Origin: Bdellovibrionales bacterium
GTDB lineage: Bacteria; Bdellovibrionota; FAC87; UBA2466; JACKAF01
Direction: 5' to 3'
Assembly: GCA_020435295.1 (NCBI GenBank)
Contig: JAGQZV010000009.1
Span: 1 to 38,837, forward strand
DNA length: 38,837 nt
Each line of letters begins with the position of its first letter. Position 1 is the first letter of the stretch. This document shows, one piece after another, positions 23,963 to 35,467 of the stretch. Below the pieces are notes generated by a model that saw only the letters and a list, made by a program, of their open reading frames with translations, had not been told where the DNA came from and did not search any database. A program made the position numbers and the translations under genes.

Positions 23963-25222
23963 CTAGCTTGATTTTTCGCTGCGCCGGCGCACGTCAGAAA
24001 TGACTCGTCGGCCGCGGTGAAAAGTCACATAGTACCAGATCCATTGTGTCATCACTAAAATGCGATTCTTGAAGTCGATCAAGTAAAAGATGTGCACTAC
24101 GACCCAAATCCACCACGCGATGAGACCCGCTAGGTGCAATCCCAAAACTTCAGCAACTGCGTAACGACGCCCAACGGTAGCCAAATTCCCCTTGTCTACG
24201 TACTGAAACTTAGGGGCGAGCATCCCAGCCAAACGCGACTGGATAACCCGCCCGACGTGCTGGCCCTGCTGTTTTGCAACCGGAGCTACCGCTGGCAAAG
24301 GCTTCCCATCCGCGCCCAAAACGCACGCGGCGTCTCCGATCACAAACACGCTCGGATCCATTGCTAGACTCAGATCAGAACTTACTTTTACTCTCCCGAA
24401 AGAATCCGTTTCCGCCCCCAAGCCCGTGGCAATCGACGTTGCTCGCACACCGGCGGCCCAAAACACAGTGGCCGCTTCTATTTTTCTCTCACCCAAAAGC
24501 ACGCCAGATCCATCAAGCGCTTTCACGGCCGTTCCCGTAATCACCTTAACTCCCAACCGGTGCAAAGCACGTTCCGCCTTTCGCGATAATTCTTCCGAGA
24601 ATGGCGCCAGTATCCGCGAGCCAGCCTCCACCAAAAGGATCTCCGTACTAGCCGGATCAAAGTTGCGAAATTCGTCCCGTATGGCTTTGTGAGAAAGCTC
24701 GGCAAGTGCTCCCGCCAGCTCGACACCCGTGGGACCAGCCCCCACGATGACAAACGTCAGCAGTTGTCTGCGACGGGCGCTATCACTTTCAAATTCAGCC
24801 GCCTCAAAAGCACGGAGTACCTGGTCACGCATGCGAGTCGCATCGCCGATTGCCTTAAGCGAAAGTGCTTCTTTCTTCCAATCATCTTTCCCAAAATAGT
24901 TGTACTCTGAACCCGTCGCTACAACGAGCACGTCATAGGGGACCTGCCCCACGCTCGTTTGCACCCTCTTCGCCCGGCGATCGATCTGCTGCACTTCCGC
25001 TTGCAAGACCTTCACGTTTTTTTGTGCGCGAAAAACATGACGGATAGGAACCGCAATGTCCTCCGGCGCGAGCCCGCCCGTAGCCACCTGATACAGTAGG
25101 GGTTGAAAAAGGTGGTGGTTCTGCCTATCGACGATCAAAATTTCGACTGGAGATCGCTTCAAGCTCCCGGCAACCGCCAGGCCTGCAAACCCTCCACCGA
25201 GAATGACAACACGGTCGGCCAT
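23963..25222 (-). CDS. ndh: Type II NADH dehydrogenase
   Basis: This 419-residue flavoprotein has an FAD Rossmann motif, ILGGGFAGLAVA, at the N terminus, a second NADH-binding motif, FVIVGAGPTGVELAGALAE, near residue 160, FVIGDAA near 290, and the C-terminal NDH-2 membrane segment (HIFYLIDFKNRILVMTQW...YYVTFHRG). It oxidises NADH and passes electrons to quinone without pumping protons. An AGAGGATT SD precedes the start. It is divergent from the GT87-like gene and converges on the beta-barrel gene. Confidence 0.93.
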   Translation of the reverse strand: MADRVVILGGGFAGLAVAGSLKRSPVEILIVDRQNHHLFQPLLYQVATGGLAPEDIAVPIRHVFRAQKNVKVLQAEVQQIDRRAKRVQTSVGQVPYDVLVVATGSEYNYFGKDDWKKEALSLKAIGDATRMRDQVLRAFEAAEFESDSARRRQLLTFVIVGAGPTGVELAGALAELSHKAIRDEFRNFDPASTEILLVEAGSRILAPFSEELSRKAERALHRLGVKVITGTAVKALDGSGVLLGERKIEAATVFWAAGVRATSIATGLGAETDSFGRVKVSSDLSLAMDPSVFVIGDAACVLGADGKPLPAVAPVAKQQGQHVGRVIQSRLAGMLAPKFQYVDKGNLATVGRRYAVAEVLGLHLAGLIAWWIWVVVHIFYLIDFKNRILVMTQWIWYYVTFHRGRRVISDVRRRSEKSS

Positions 25223-25294
25223 TAATCCTCTAATGTTTTTTAGTATGGCACACTCGTCAAGATCCTACTACTATCCCCCCCAAGGTGAGAAATC

Positions 25295-27473
<2,179 letters not shown>

Positions 27474-27643
27474 AGCAAGGTAAGATTAAATCTGAATAGG
27501 ACGCTGTCTGAGTTAGATGCTGCCTGCCAAGAAAAATGTATGGCAAAAGAAGAGGCTTTTCGTGAGCGCTGATCCTACATGTATGGCCACAAAAGACTGG
27601 CCTAGTCCGCGTGGCATGCTTAGGATGAAGAAAGCGAGGAAGC

Positions 27644-28018
27644 ATGCGGATTTTATTGTTTATTCTCCTTGTCGGATGGGGGTTGGGCGGCTGTAGTTCC
27701 ACTCCCCGTTCAACGGGCAAGCAAATCACTCTTGGAAACTTCAAGACCAAGATCCTACGTGGGAAAACCACGCAGGACGAGGTCATGCGTTTGCTGGGAG
27801 CCCCTAGCATCACCTCTCAAAACGCCCAAACAAACCCGGTTTGGACGTACACGCGACAACCGTTCGACAGAGAGCACCAGCGTTTCGCAGGGGGGATCAC
27901 CCTATACGGAGGCGATGAGTCCTTCACCTCTTCGTCGAGTTCAAGCTACGACATCATTCTGACTTTTGACGCCCAGAAAAAGGTGCAGGACTACTCGGTC
28001 ATCGCATCCGAGTTCTAA
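27644..28018 (+). CDS. SmpA/OmlA-type (BamE-like) lipoprotein
   Basis: A 124-residue protein with a signal peptide and lipobox (GLGGCS) followed by a basic linker and an SmpA/OmlA-like domain: LRGKTTQDEVMRLLGAPSI is the conserved helix-GxP segment. BamE helps the outer-membrane beta-barrel assembly complex, but many paralogues with this fold do other things. A Ser-rich loop (SSSSSS) sits near residue 95. GAGG precedes the start. BamE itself is usually distant from tadA, so the symbol is left empty. Confidence 0.75.
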   Translation: MRILLFILLVGWGLGGCSSTPRSTGKQITLGNFKTKILRGKTTQDEVMRLLGAPSITSQNAQTNPVWTYTRQPFDREHQRFAGGITLYGGDESFTSSSSSSYDIILTFDAQKKVQDYSVIASEF

Positions 28019-28039
28019 GCTGGATTCCGTGGCGAGGAC

Positions 28040-28555
28040 ATGCTATCGGGAGACATGTCGCTAGAGAACCCGGAATTCTGGATGAAGCAGGCGTACGCGC
28101 TGGCCGATGAGGCTGCCTCTTTGTACGGCGAAGTGCCCGTTGCCGCCCTTCTCGTGCGCAATAACCTGGTCCTAGGCAAGGGTACCAACGAGCGCCTCCG
28201 CAGCGAGCGAACCACTTCGCACGCTGAAATTATCGCCCTAGAAGATTATAATTTGCGTTTCGGGCGCTGGCGCTGCGAGCCCGGCACGTCCCTCGTGGTA
28301 ACCACAGAACCTTGCCTCATGTGCACAGGCGCGCTGCTCTGGGCGCGCGTCGATCATCTTTATTTTGGATGCGAAGATCCGCGAGGCGCGGGGCTGCGGC
28401 GCGTGCAACCTCTCATCAATGATGGAACTTACGACCACCGTTTTTGCACCATCCACGGGGGCATACTTGGAGACGAATGCTCAGCAATGATGAGTGCTTT
28501 TTTCGCTCGCATGCGAGTGCGCAAGAGCATCGACTCCGACTTTTACTTTTTCTAA
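28040..28555 (+). CDS. tadA: tRNA(Arg) adenosine-34 deaminase
   Basis: The 171-residue cytidine-deaminase-fold protein has HAEI (zinc-binding His and catalytic Glu) and TEPCLMCTGALLWARV (two zinc Cys). It follows TadA in its spacing. TadA makes inosine at position 34 of tRNA-Arg(ACG), essential for reading CGC and CGA. That tRNA is encoded at 21284. The start is uncertain: ATG 28040 or 28055, neither with ideal SD spacing. Confidence 0.9.
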   Translation: MLSGDMSLENPEFWMKQAYALADEAASLYGEVPVAALLVRNNLVLGKGTNERLRSERTTSHAEIIALEDYNLRFGRWRCEPGTSLVVTTEPCLMCTGALLWARVDHLYFGCEDPRGAGLRRVQPLINDGTYDHRFCTIHGGILGDECSAMMSAFFARMRVRKSIDSDFYFF

Positions 28556-28653
28556 TACCGCCTTCAAATCTATTAATTTTTCTAAAATAGCTAGAGCCAG
28601 TATCTCTTAAAGCATCCGTTGCCGTGGGGGCCGGAAAAGTTCGGAGGGAGTCC

Positions 28654-29769
28654 ATGAAAAAAACGATACTGATCAGTCTGGCAGCTTTAACCGTGAGTAG
28701 CCCAGGCGTAGCGGATGCAAAAACGATTTCTGCTAAGGACCTCAAACTCGACTGCGAAGGGAAGTACAAAGTGTTGAGCGCCGTGCCCTATCACAAACCA
28801 CCGATAGGGCGGGCGCCGGGGCGATCGGGTACGCACGAAAGCGTGGAAGTGCTCTCGCTTCGAGGATCTGGCTGCACTGAGCTCGATCCATACTACGGAG
28901 TTAGCGTTCAAGAAGGAGATCGGCTCCCTTTTGGCCAATCCATTTACGAGGGGAGTCTCGCTGAAGCGAAAATGCTCGCGGCGCAACGGCTGGGCAATGT
29001 CTATTCTTTTTCGGCGGAACAACACTTCAGCTACCAAACCAAGTCAGGGATCCTGCCTTTTTTTCCAAAAGTGCATCGCGAAACTGTTTCTGTCCTGGGA
29101 CTTAGCGGTACGCTGAATGCAAAAAAGAAGTACGGTAGCTATTCAGCTGAGGAACTCAGTGAGGACGAAAAAGCATCTCTTCTCAATGAGGCCTACGCCG
29201 CTATCAATTATGGCAAGAAATACCAAAACACCAGTGCCTTTGGCGACGATTTTCTGGACTTCATTCTAAGCGTGAAGTTTGAAGAGACACCGCTTGCACT
29301 AGAGTACATTGAAGATCTGGTTCTCCTTTTTGAGAATACGTCAAGATACACAAGCTCTTTCGTTTCGCTCCACCCCGGAACCCTAATCGCAAAAAAACTG
29401 AATGCCCTTCTGAATGCCTACGGTAGGAGCAAGTTTTCATCGAAGATGCAGATCTTAAAACAGCACCCCTTGCTCTTCGAAGACCAGATAGTCGGTTGGG
29501 CTTTTTTGGAAAAAGGGAAAACGGCGCCTAAGCTGACGGAAGCAGACGTAGTGGAGTTTCTTTCGTATGCACTGGACCAGGCCGAAAACCTAGCAAAAGT
29601 ACCGCAAGTCCTGGAAGCGAGATACTTGCTGCAACAATATAAGGAAGCGGGAAAGACCATCCTGGCCTATAGCAGCAAACAGTCTCCCGCCACTTACAAA
29701 AATCCCGAGTATTTCATCGTAAACGCCGAAGCGGAGGCTTTGATCGCTTCGTTGCTCACGGTGCAATAG
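28654..29769 (+). CDS. Exported protein of unknown function
   Basis: ATG 28654 is preceded by GGAGGGAG. The 371-residue product starts with a clean signal peptide (MKKTILISLAALTVSS) cut near ADA. The rest is mixed alpha/beta, Tyr-rich and has no transmembrane helix. A cysteine pair near residues 34 and 74 might form a disulfide. I do not recognise the family. It stands alone, converging on the GNAT gene. Confidence 0.8.
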   Translation: MKKTILISLAALTVSSPGVADAKTISAKDLKLDCEGKYKVLSAVPYHKPPIGRAPGRSGTHESVEVLSLRGSGCTELDPYYGVSVQEGDRLPFGQSIYEGSLAEAKMLAAQRLGNVYSFSAEQHFSYQTKSGILPFFPKVHRETVSVLGLSGTLNAKKKYGSYSAEELSEDEKASLLNEAYAAINYGKKYQNTSAFGDDFLDFILSVKFEETPLALEYIEDLVLLFENTSRYTSSFVSLHPGTLIAKKLNALLNAYGRSKFSSKMQILKQHPLLFEDQIVGWAFLEKGKTAPKLTEADVVEFLSYALDQAENLAKVPQVLEARYLLQQYKEAGKTILAYSSKQSPATYKNPEYFIVNAEAEALIASLLTVQ

Positions 29770-29773
29770 TCCG

Positions 29774-30310
29774 TCAATTCCCGGGGGAGGGCGCTGCGGT
29801 GCCCTCCCTTAGCGGAAGAAGTTTAGCCATGTAGAATTCGTCTACAAATGCATCTCCCACGCGGAGCGAGTCGCGCTTCTTCCCCTCCACTTCAAATCCG
29901 CATTTCTTGTAAAGAGCCAAGGCGCGCGCGTTGTGCGCCATAACGGTAAGCTCCAAACGACGCAACCCACGTTTTTCTGCCCATTCAAACAAAGACGCCA
30001 TAAGGTCCTGCCCTAAGCCCTTGCCCGTGTAGGCCTGGAGAATGCCGACGATCAGATGAACACTGAGACGGCGTCTTTGCATCAAACTGCCGGTGGCTAT
30101 CAATAGTCCCACTGCTCTACCGTTCTCCTCCGCCACGAGTACCAGAGACTGCTCCTGGCGCAAATTGCCTTCCATCATAGCGTGCAAATTTTTTCGCTGC
30201 CTTTCACACTCCCCCGGCTCAAATGCCAGGAAGGCGGATTCCTGGTTCAAGATGACAAACAGATCCACCAGTGCATCTCGATCTTCAGCGGTCGCTTGTC
30301 TAACTCGCAT
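29774..30310 (-). CDS. GNAT-family N-acetyltransferase
   Basis: The 178-residue protein has the GNAT acetyl-CoA-binding motif A (GILQAYTGKGLGQDLMASL), a following helix (FEWAEKRG), ELTVMAHNARALALYKKCGF and a C-terminal strand, typical of RimI-like acetyltransferases. The substrate is not visible. The start has GGAG upstream and overlaps the 3' end of queG by 11 bases, so the two form an operon. An extended Lys/Arg-rich region at 45-60 is unremarkable. Confidence 0.85.
   Translation of the reverse strand: MRVRQATAEDRDALVDLFVILNQESAFLAFEPGECERQRKNLHAMMEGNLRQEQSLVLVAEENGRAVGLLIATGSLMQRRRLSVHLIVGILQAYTGKGLGQDLMASLFEWAEKRGLRRLELTVMAHNARALALYKKCGFEVEGKKRDSLRVGDAFVDEFYMAKLLPLREGTAAPSPGN
29785..29808. 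terminator. Strong hairpin between convergent genes
   Basis: GGGAGGGC (29785-29792) and GCCCTCCC (29801-29808) form an 8-bp GC stem around an 8-base loop. It lies 16 bases after the stop of the exported-protein gene and inside the 3' end of the GNAT gene. It may act as a transcription stop, but the T tract is only TT. Confidence 0.4.
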
Positions 30311-31376
30311 GCTTTTCTCTCCACTTTACAATCTGCCGTACCGTTTCCTTCAGCACGGGCGCCCCATCCATTTCACATATCTCCAACGCAGCTTGCAACT
30401 GTGAGTGTTCTATGACTGCCATCGCAATGAGCGCGTTGCGGCGCAGTCCCTCGCGCTTGGCGCGCGTAAGAGGGGTGCCACCAAAGTGGTATTCATAGGT
30501 ACTCTGATCCATCGTAGCGGTCGCAAAAAGATCCGGGTACTGGCGTACCGGAATATGACTTGGCAAATACCCTTTGTCTTTTTTCAGATTGTACGGACAA
30601 GCGAGCTGGCACAAGTCGCAACCGAAATAGTAGGTGCTCAACCATGGCCAGTACTGCTCAGGAATGGTCCCCCGATGTTCGATTGTCCAGTAGGCCAAAC
30701 ACCGGCGCGAGTCTATAGAGTAATCCGTGTCCAATGCGCCGGTGGGACAAATCTTCTGACACTCCCGACACGCCCCACACCCTCCTTCGGGCAGATGCAC
30801 ACCGGGATTGATTCGGCTGGGGATGTCCTTTTCGAAATCGATCGAAGTAAGAATGCCCGCCAAAAGAACAAAACTCCCCAGCTCCGGATGGATGTAGCAG
30901 GTGTTTTTTCCAATGAAACCGCGTTCGGTCTGGGCGGCCAGCGCTCGTTCCAAAATAGGGGCGGAGTCTACAAACACCCGCGCTTCTGCACCAGGGTAGT
31001 GGGTTTTAAGAGTTAGAGCGATTCGTTCCCCACTTTGCCGCAAGAGCTTGTGGTAGTCGCGGATCCGCGCGTATTGCGCCACCACCGGGCCCGCAACCGG
31101 AAGCTTCTCCCGCTGATCGTAACCCAGTGCAAACAATATTGCTGTACGCGATCCGGGTAGTAACCGAGCCGGCTCCGCACGCAACTCCGTGTGGCGCTCC
31201 AAAAACCGCATCTCCCCATGGCGTCCCTCTCCTAACCAACGTTCAAACTGCTCAAACGCGTCCGGCGTCTTAGGGGAACAAATCCCCAAGAATTCCAAAC
31301 CTTCCAGGTTGAGGAGTTGTTCCAATTCGGACCGCGATACTGCCACAAAGTGGTTGTAGGCGGCTCGGCCCCACAA
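30300..31376 (-). CDS. queG: Epoxyqueuosine reductase
   Basis: QueG reduces epoxyqueuosine to queuosine in tRNA, using cobalamin and two [4Fe-4S] clusters. The 358-residue protein has the ferredoxin-like motifs CGACRECQKICPTGAL and FGCDLCQLACPYN and the N-terminal segment that holds the B12 site (GFIGKNTC). Start at TTG 31376 or GTG 31346; neither has an SD. The RNA target would be tRNAs with GUN anticodons, none of which is in this window. Confidence 0.93.
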   Translation of the reverse strand: MWGRAAYNHFVAVSRSELEQLLNLEGLEFLGICSPKTPDAFEQFERWLGEGRHGEMRFLERHTELRAEPARLLPGSRTAILFALGYDQREKLPVAGPVVAQYARIRDYHKLLRQSGERIALTLKTHYPGAEARVFVDSAPILERALAAQTERGFIGKNTCYIHPELGSFVLLAGILTSIDFEKDIPSRINPGVHLPEGGCGACRECQKICPTGALDTDYSIDSRRCLAYWTIEHRGTIPEQYWPWLSTYYFGCDLCQLACPYNLKKDKGYLPSHIPVRQYPDLFATATMDQSTYEYHFGGTPLTRAKREGLRRNALIAMAVIEHSQLQAALEICEMDGAPVLKETVRQIVKWREKHAS

Positions 31377-31386
31377 ATCAAGCTGG

Positions 31387-31445
31387 CGGCGTATTCACGA
31401 AGAATTCCCCTTTTCCAGACAGCCGCTTATGGGATCGGCGTATTC
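31387..31445. repeat. Two copies of CGGCGTATTC upstream of a sigma-54 promoter
   Basis: CGGCGTATTC occurs at 31387-31396 and 31436-31445, 49 bases apart. They lie 35-93 bases upstream of the -24 element at 31480. Enhancer-binding proteins for sigma-54 bind at such distances, so these may be activator sites. The left copy also sits close to the queG start region. The role is inferred. Confidence 0.45.
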
Positions 31446-31479
31446 CCGGCAAGGACAGTGAAAAAACGAGCCTGCACCG

Positions 31480-31495
31480 TGGCACTCCAGTTGCA
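31480..31495 (+). promoter_or_regulatory. Consensus sigma-54 promoter
   Basis: TGGCAC (31480-31485), five bases, TTGCA (31491-31495): all eleven fixed positions match. Transcription would start near 31507, about 16 bases before the ATG at 31523. The downstream genes are a small exported protein, a TrpF-like protein and a Cu-ATPase. Confidence 0.82.
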
Positions 31496-31522
31496 CCTTT
31501 AAGGGGGCAGAGGGGGGATTCC

Positions 31523-31867
31523 ATGAAGTTTATCGTTCTTAGCCTAGCCCTACTACTTTGGGTTCAGTCCAGCGCAATGGCCTGTGGCGGCTGCAACAAG
31601 AGCAAAGCTGACAAATCGCCTCAAGCAACGGCTCCGACCAGTACCATTTCAGCTAATGCGAACGCTCCGGGCTCCACTCCGGCTCGCGAAATGGGCGCAC
31701 CTGTCATCCGTGGTCTCACGTCCAACCAACAAACAACGCGAGCTTTCTCATCAAGCTTTTTTGATTCCGTCGGCGAGCGGCTTCCAACAGCACGCCGACC
31801 CCGCGGTCTGGGGCAACGGGAGAGGGGTTTGCGGCAGGGCGGCGGTGCTTTGCGTAAGCCACGCTAA
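31523..31867 (+). CDS. Small exported Cys-containing protein, unknown
   Basis: The 114-residue protein begins with a signal peptide (MKFIVLSLALLLWVQSS) and cuts near AMA|CGGCNKSK, leaving an N-terminal CGGC motif. The rest is Ser/Thr/Ala-rich and disordered in appearance, with a basic C terminus. The AMAC site is an atypical lipobox. A GGGGGG SD and a perfect sigma-54 promoter lie upstream. CGGC could bind a metal such as copper, which would suit the CopA gene downstream, but this is a guess. Confidence 0.65.
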   Translation: MKFIVLSLALLLWVQSSAMACGGCNKSKADKSPQATAPTSTISANANAPGSTPAREMGAPVIRGLTSNQQTTRAFSSSFFDSVGERLPTARRPRGLGQRERGLRQGGGALRKPR

Positions 31868-31904
31868 ACTTTATCCACACAGCCATTTCGGTTATGCTTC
31901 CAGA

Positions 31905-32579
31905 ATGAACCACCCCCGCATACAGATCGCAGGGGTCTGCGATCTTACGGAAGCCTTGATGCTTTCTTTTTCTGGGGCCGACCACTTGGGTTTTCCTTTG
32001 GGGCCCGGCATCTCCACTGAAGAACTAAACGAAGCTGAAGCGGCAACTATTGCAAACAAACTACCCAAATGCACTACTCCAGTGCTCATCACCTATCTAC
32101 GAACGGCAGTTGAAGTACAAGCACTGGCTAATAAAGTCGGCATGGTACGCATCCAACTCCATGGAGACATCCCTCCTAGCGAGGTTGAAAAACTGAAACA
32201 GGGCGGCAGGTTCTATCTCATCAAAAGTGTTGTGATTGGGAAATTCAGCCCCGATGAGATCGTGTACAAGTACGATCCTTTTGTCGACGCGTTTATTACC
32301 GACACCTTTGACCCCGCGAGCAATCGATGCGGTGCCACGGGCATCGCACACGACTGGAACGAGAGCCGACGAGTCGTAAAAATGACAAAAAAACCCGTTA
32401 TTTTGGCGGGTGGATTGCGGGCCGACAACGTCGCCTCTGCCATCGCCGCTGTGCAACCGGCTGGCGTAGATGTACACACTGGTGTGGAGGATGAAAATGG
32501 GAGGAAGGACGAACTGCTAGTCCGGGGTTTCATCAAGAATGCGAAACAAGCATTTTCCGAGTTCTCCGCAAATGGCTAA
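31905..32579 (+). CDS. Phosphoribosylanthranilate isomerase-like (TrpF-fold) protein
   Basis: This 224-residue (beta/alpha)8 protein shows TrpF landmarks: GADHLGF (24-30), FITDTFD with D133 at the general-acid position, [20 protein letters not shown] (167-176) and a phosphate-binding VDVHTGVED. In TrpF the first strand is KICG, whose Cys is the catalytic base. Here it reads QIAGVC: Ala stands there, and a Cys comes three residues later (C12). It is in no trp operon and overlaps copA by 8 bases. It may do a related isomerisation or be non-catalytic. The ATG 31905 is preferred; the frame runs open upstream across another gene. Confidence 0.65.
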   Translation: MNHPRIQIAGVCDLTEALMLSFSGADHLGFPLGPGISTEELNEAEAATIANKLPKCTTPVLITYLRTAVEVQALANKVGMVRIQLHGDIPPSEVEKLKQGGRFYLIKSVVIGKFSPDEIVYKYDPFVDAFITDTFDPASNRCGATGIAHDWNESRRVVKMTKKPVILAGGLRADNVASAIAAVQPAGVDVHTGVEDENGRKDELLVRGFIKNAKQAFSEFSANG

Positions 32580-34641
32580 ATACACTTGTCCCATGCATCC
32601 AGAGGTGATTACCGACCGGCAGGGCAGCTGCCCGAAATGTGGGATGGCACTGGAGCCCGTTGAGGTAAGTACAAAGGCAGGGCCAAATGAAGAATACCTT
32701 TCCTTCCTACGACGGTTTTGGGTTTCGCTCCCCATCACCATAGCATTGATGGTACTGGCGATGCGCCACATGGGAAGTGCCGACACATCCAGCTGGTGGA
32801 TCCAGTGGGTACTAAGCACACCTATCGTATTTTGGGCGGGCTTCCCTTTTATTGAACGCGCATACCATTCCTTACACCATCTTCGCCCGAACATGTTTAC
32901 GCTCATCAGTTTGGGAGTGTTAACGGCGTACTTCTACAGTGCGTGGGTAACTGTGTTCCCGCGATCTGTTGAAGGCGCAGCGGTGTATTTTGAAGCGGCC
33001 GCAATGATCACGGTTCTGTCTCTAATTGGACAACTCCTCGAACTAAGGGCGCGGGAGAAAACCTCTGACTCGCTCAAGCAGCTTCTGAAGCTGGCACCGG
33101 AGACAGCGCACATCCTTCGCGACGGCCAGTACAAGGACGTGCACATCTGCCAGGTGAAAGTAAACGATCTCGTGAAGGTACGGCCCGGTGAGAAAGTCCC
33201 TGTCGATGGCGTAGTTCAAGAGGGCAGCAGTTCAGTTGATGAATCCATGTTAACAGGCGAACCTCTCCCGATTAACAAGAGCCTCGGCGACGCTGTGACC
33301 GCGGGAACGTTGAACCAGCAAGGGGTTTTGATCTTCAAGGCCACTCGTGTTGGAAAGGACACCACTCTTTCAAAGATTGTTAAGCTCGTTGGGGAGGCAC
33401 AGCGCAGCCGCGCTCCAATTCAGCGGATTGCCGATCAGGTTTCCGAATACTTTGTACCAGCGGTTGTTGGGATTGCAATTTTGACCTTCGTCATTTGGTA
33501 CGCTGTTGGACCGGAGCCTCATCTATCACACGCCCTGGTAAATGCAGTGGCAGTACTCATAGTGGCTTGCCCGTGCGCACTTGGGCTCGCCACGCCTATG
33601 TCTGTCATGGTCGCTACGGGCAAGGGTGCTGCGAACGGAATTCTATTCAAAAATGCTGAAAGCCTCGAAGGCCTAGCCAAAACCACGGTACTAATCGTTG
33701 ACAAGACAGGCACGCTTACCGAGGGCAACCCGTCTGTACACAACATAGAGTGCGTCGCAAATTACGATGAGAGCTCTGTTTTGCGCCTGGCTGCTTCACT
33801 GGAGCAACAAAGTGCGCACCCAATCTCGAAAGCCATCGTCAAAGAAGCGATCGATCGCGGGCTAGAGCTGCAAGCTTGTGAAAAGTTCCAGTCGGAAACC
33901 GGCAAGGGCATCTCCGGCATAGTGAATGGCGAGAGCATTTTCGTTGGCAGTGAAACGTCGATCCAAGAACATGGGTCAGAGCTTCCCGCGGCAGAGAAGT
34001 TTGGAGACTCAGGTCCTGGTACTAGTCATGTCTATGTGGCCGTGAACAATCAGGTGGTTGCTCGCCTAAGTATCCGCGATTCACTTAGACCGAGTTCCAA
34101 GCAGGCAGTGGAAGAGTTTAGGAAGAGAGGGCTGAGAGTCATTATGGCAAGCGGAGATCGCCGCGAATCAGCCGAAGCTATTGCGAAAGAAGTTGGCATT
34201 GCGGAGATCTACGCCCCTCTACTGCCCGAGGAAAAAAGCGCCCTAGTCAAAAAACTAAAGGAGGCTGGAGAAACTGTGGCCATGGCAGGAGACGGCATCA
34301 ACGATGCGCCGGCTTTAAGTATTGCCCAAGTCGGAATCGCCATGGGTGCGGGCTCCTCCATAGCGCTTGAAAGTGCGGGAGTTGCACTGATGCGAAATGA
34401 CCTCTTCCATCTCGCCCAGGCCTATGTGCTTAGTCAGAAAACCCTAGGCAATATTCGACAAAACTTGTTTTTCGCTTTTTTCTACAACTCACTAGGCGTG
34501 CCGATCGCTTCTGGCATCCTCTACCCTGCCTTTGGATTACTTCTGAGCCCAGTATTTGCAAGCGTAGCAATGAGCCTCAGCTCAGTCTCTGTAATTGGAA
34601 ATGCTCTGCGGATACGATCGATCAGGCTGCCTGTGGCCTGA
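32572..34641 (+). CDS. copA: Copper-type P1B-ATPase
   Basis: The start at 32572 overlaps the TrpF-like stop. The 689-residue P-type ATPase begins with a short heavy-metal motif, YTCPMHPEV...CPKCGM (C6, C20, C23), instead of a full HMA domain. Then come the A domain TGEP, the transmembrane metal motif CPC (C333-P-C335), the phosphorylation motif DKTGTLT (D377), and GDGIND. A terminal [14 protein letters not shown] helix is typical of CopA/CopB pumps, which move Cu(I) or Ag(I) outward. The CPC motif favours Cu(I). It probably shares the sigma-54 transcript from 31480. The 3' end overlaps the PP2C gene by 20 bases. Confidence 0.92.
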   Translation: MAKYTCPMHPEVITDRQGSCPKCGMALEPVEVSTKAGPNEEYLSFLRRFWVSLPITIALMVLAMRHMGSADTSSWWIQWVLSTPIVFWAGFPFIERAYHSLHHLRPNMFTLISLGVLTAYFYSAWVTVFPRSVEGAAVYFEAAAMITVLSLIGQLLELRAREKTSDSLKQLLKLAPETAHILRDGQYKDVHICQVKVNDLVKVRPGEKVPVDGVVQEGSSSVDESMLTGEPLPINKSLGDAVTAGTLNQQGVLIFKATRVGKDTTLSKIVKLVGEAQRSRAPIQRIADQVSEYFVPAVVGIAILTFVIWYAVGPEPHLSHALVNAVAVLIVACPCALGLATPMSVMVATGKGAANGILFKNAESLEGLAKTTVLIVDKTGTLTEGNPSVHNIECVANYDESSVLRLAASLEQQSAHPISKAIVKEAIDRGLELQACEKFQSETGKGISGIVNGESIFVGSETSIQEHGSELPAAEKFGDSGPGTSHVYVAVNNQVVARLSIRDSLRPSSKQAVEEFRKRGLRVIMASGDRRESAEAIAKEVGIAEIYAPLLPEEKSALVKKLKEAGETVAMAGDGINDAPALSIAQVGIAMGAGSSIALESAGVALMRNDLFHLAQAYVLSQKTLGNIRQNLFFAFFYNSLGVPIASGILYPAFGLLLSPVFASVAMSLSSVSVIGNALRIRSIRLPVA

Positions 34642-35458
34642 AAAGGATAAAAGTGCAATCGTCAGGTTTAGACGGGTGAGTTCCCGTTTCGGCGATCATC
34701 CGCTGATGCACATCGGAAGATAGTTGGTTCATAACATTCTCGAGGTTGCCCTTGCGGGCACGCTCTATTATTTCCTCGGTCAAGAAATTGTCGGAAAGCC
34801 CATCCGTTGCAAGAAGCAACGTGTCTCTCTGTCCGAGTTTCAGGCTGGGTCCAATTTCAATACGCATCTCCTGCGATCCAAGCATGTTGGATATCAAGTT
34901 GGAGTCTGGATCGGACAGAGCTTCACGTTCGTCCATCGCTCCCCCCTCAACCAAATAACCAACAGGAGAATGAGGTACAGTTTGCCACTTCGTTTTGCCT
35001 TTGAGCCCGAAAAGAAGAATCAGCGAATCACCAACATGGTACGGACGGATTTGATCTTGGCTGACCTCCGCAATGGAAATCGTCGTGGCCGAGCCTTGGC
35101 CCAAGCTGAGGATTCGGGTATTCGCCTCCTCTATTCCATTCAGGATGGCATCTCGCACCTGCAGACCGCTCTTTTGCCCCTTGTCGAGTGCCTCATCAAG
35201 CGCTTGCATCGCCACTTCAGACGCCTGTGATCCCTTGGGAAGTCCGCCTACCCCGTCTGCTACCGCTAAAACTACCGTACCATCGCCATACGAAAACAAC
35301 CCTGCGGCGTCTTCGTTCTGGTGCTTCGGACTTTTCTCAGGGGATCGCGTAGAGTAAACGGCTATCTGGCCAAAAGGGAGCTGGATGACCTCACCTACAT
35401 GCATCTCGTCATCAAGGTAGACTTTCTTGACGAGGTCTTTTGTTTTCCAGAATAGCAT
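34622..35458 (-). CDS. PP2C-type Ser/Thr protein phosphatase
   Basis: The 278-residue protein has the metal-binding PP2C motifs [23 protein letters not shown] and PDDCTFI. It would remove phosphate from Ser/Thr residues with two Mn/Mg ions. No membrane segment. A 30-residue N-terminal extension precedes the core. The gene follows the kinase by 9 bases, so it is the natural antagonist of that kinase. It converges on copA, overlapping by 20 bases. Confidence 0.92.
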   Translation of the reverse strand: MLFWKTKDLVKKVYLDDEMHVGEVIQLPFGQIAVYSTRSPEKSPKHQNEDAAGLFSYGDGTVVLAVADGVGGLPKGSQASEVAMQALDEALDKGQKSGLQVRDAILNGIEEANTRILSLGQGSATTISIAEVSQDQIRPYHVGDSLILLFGLKGKTKWQTVPHSPVGYLVEGGAMDEREALSDPDSNLISNMLGSQEMRIEIGPSLKLGQRDTLLLATDGLSDNFLTEEIIERARKGNLENVMNQLSSDVHQRMIAETGTHPSKPDDCTFILFRPQAA

Positions 35459-35467
35459 GAGCCTGTG

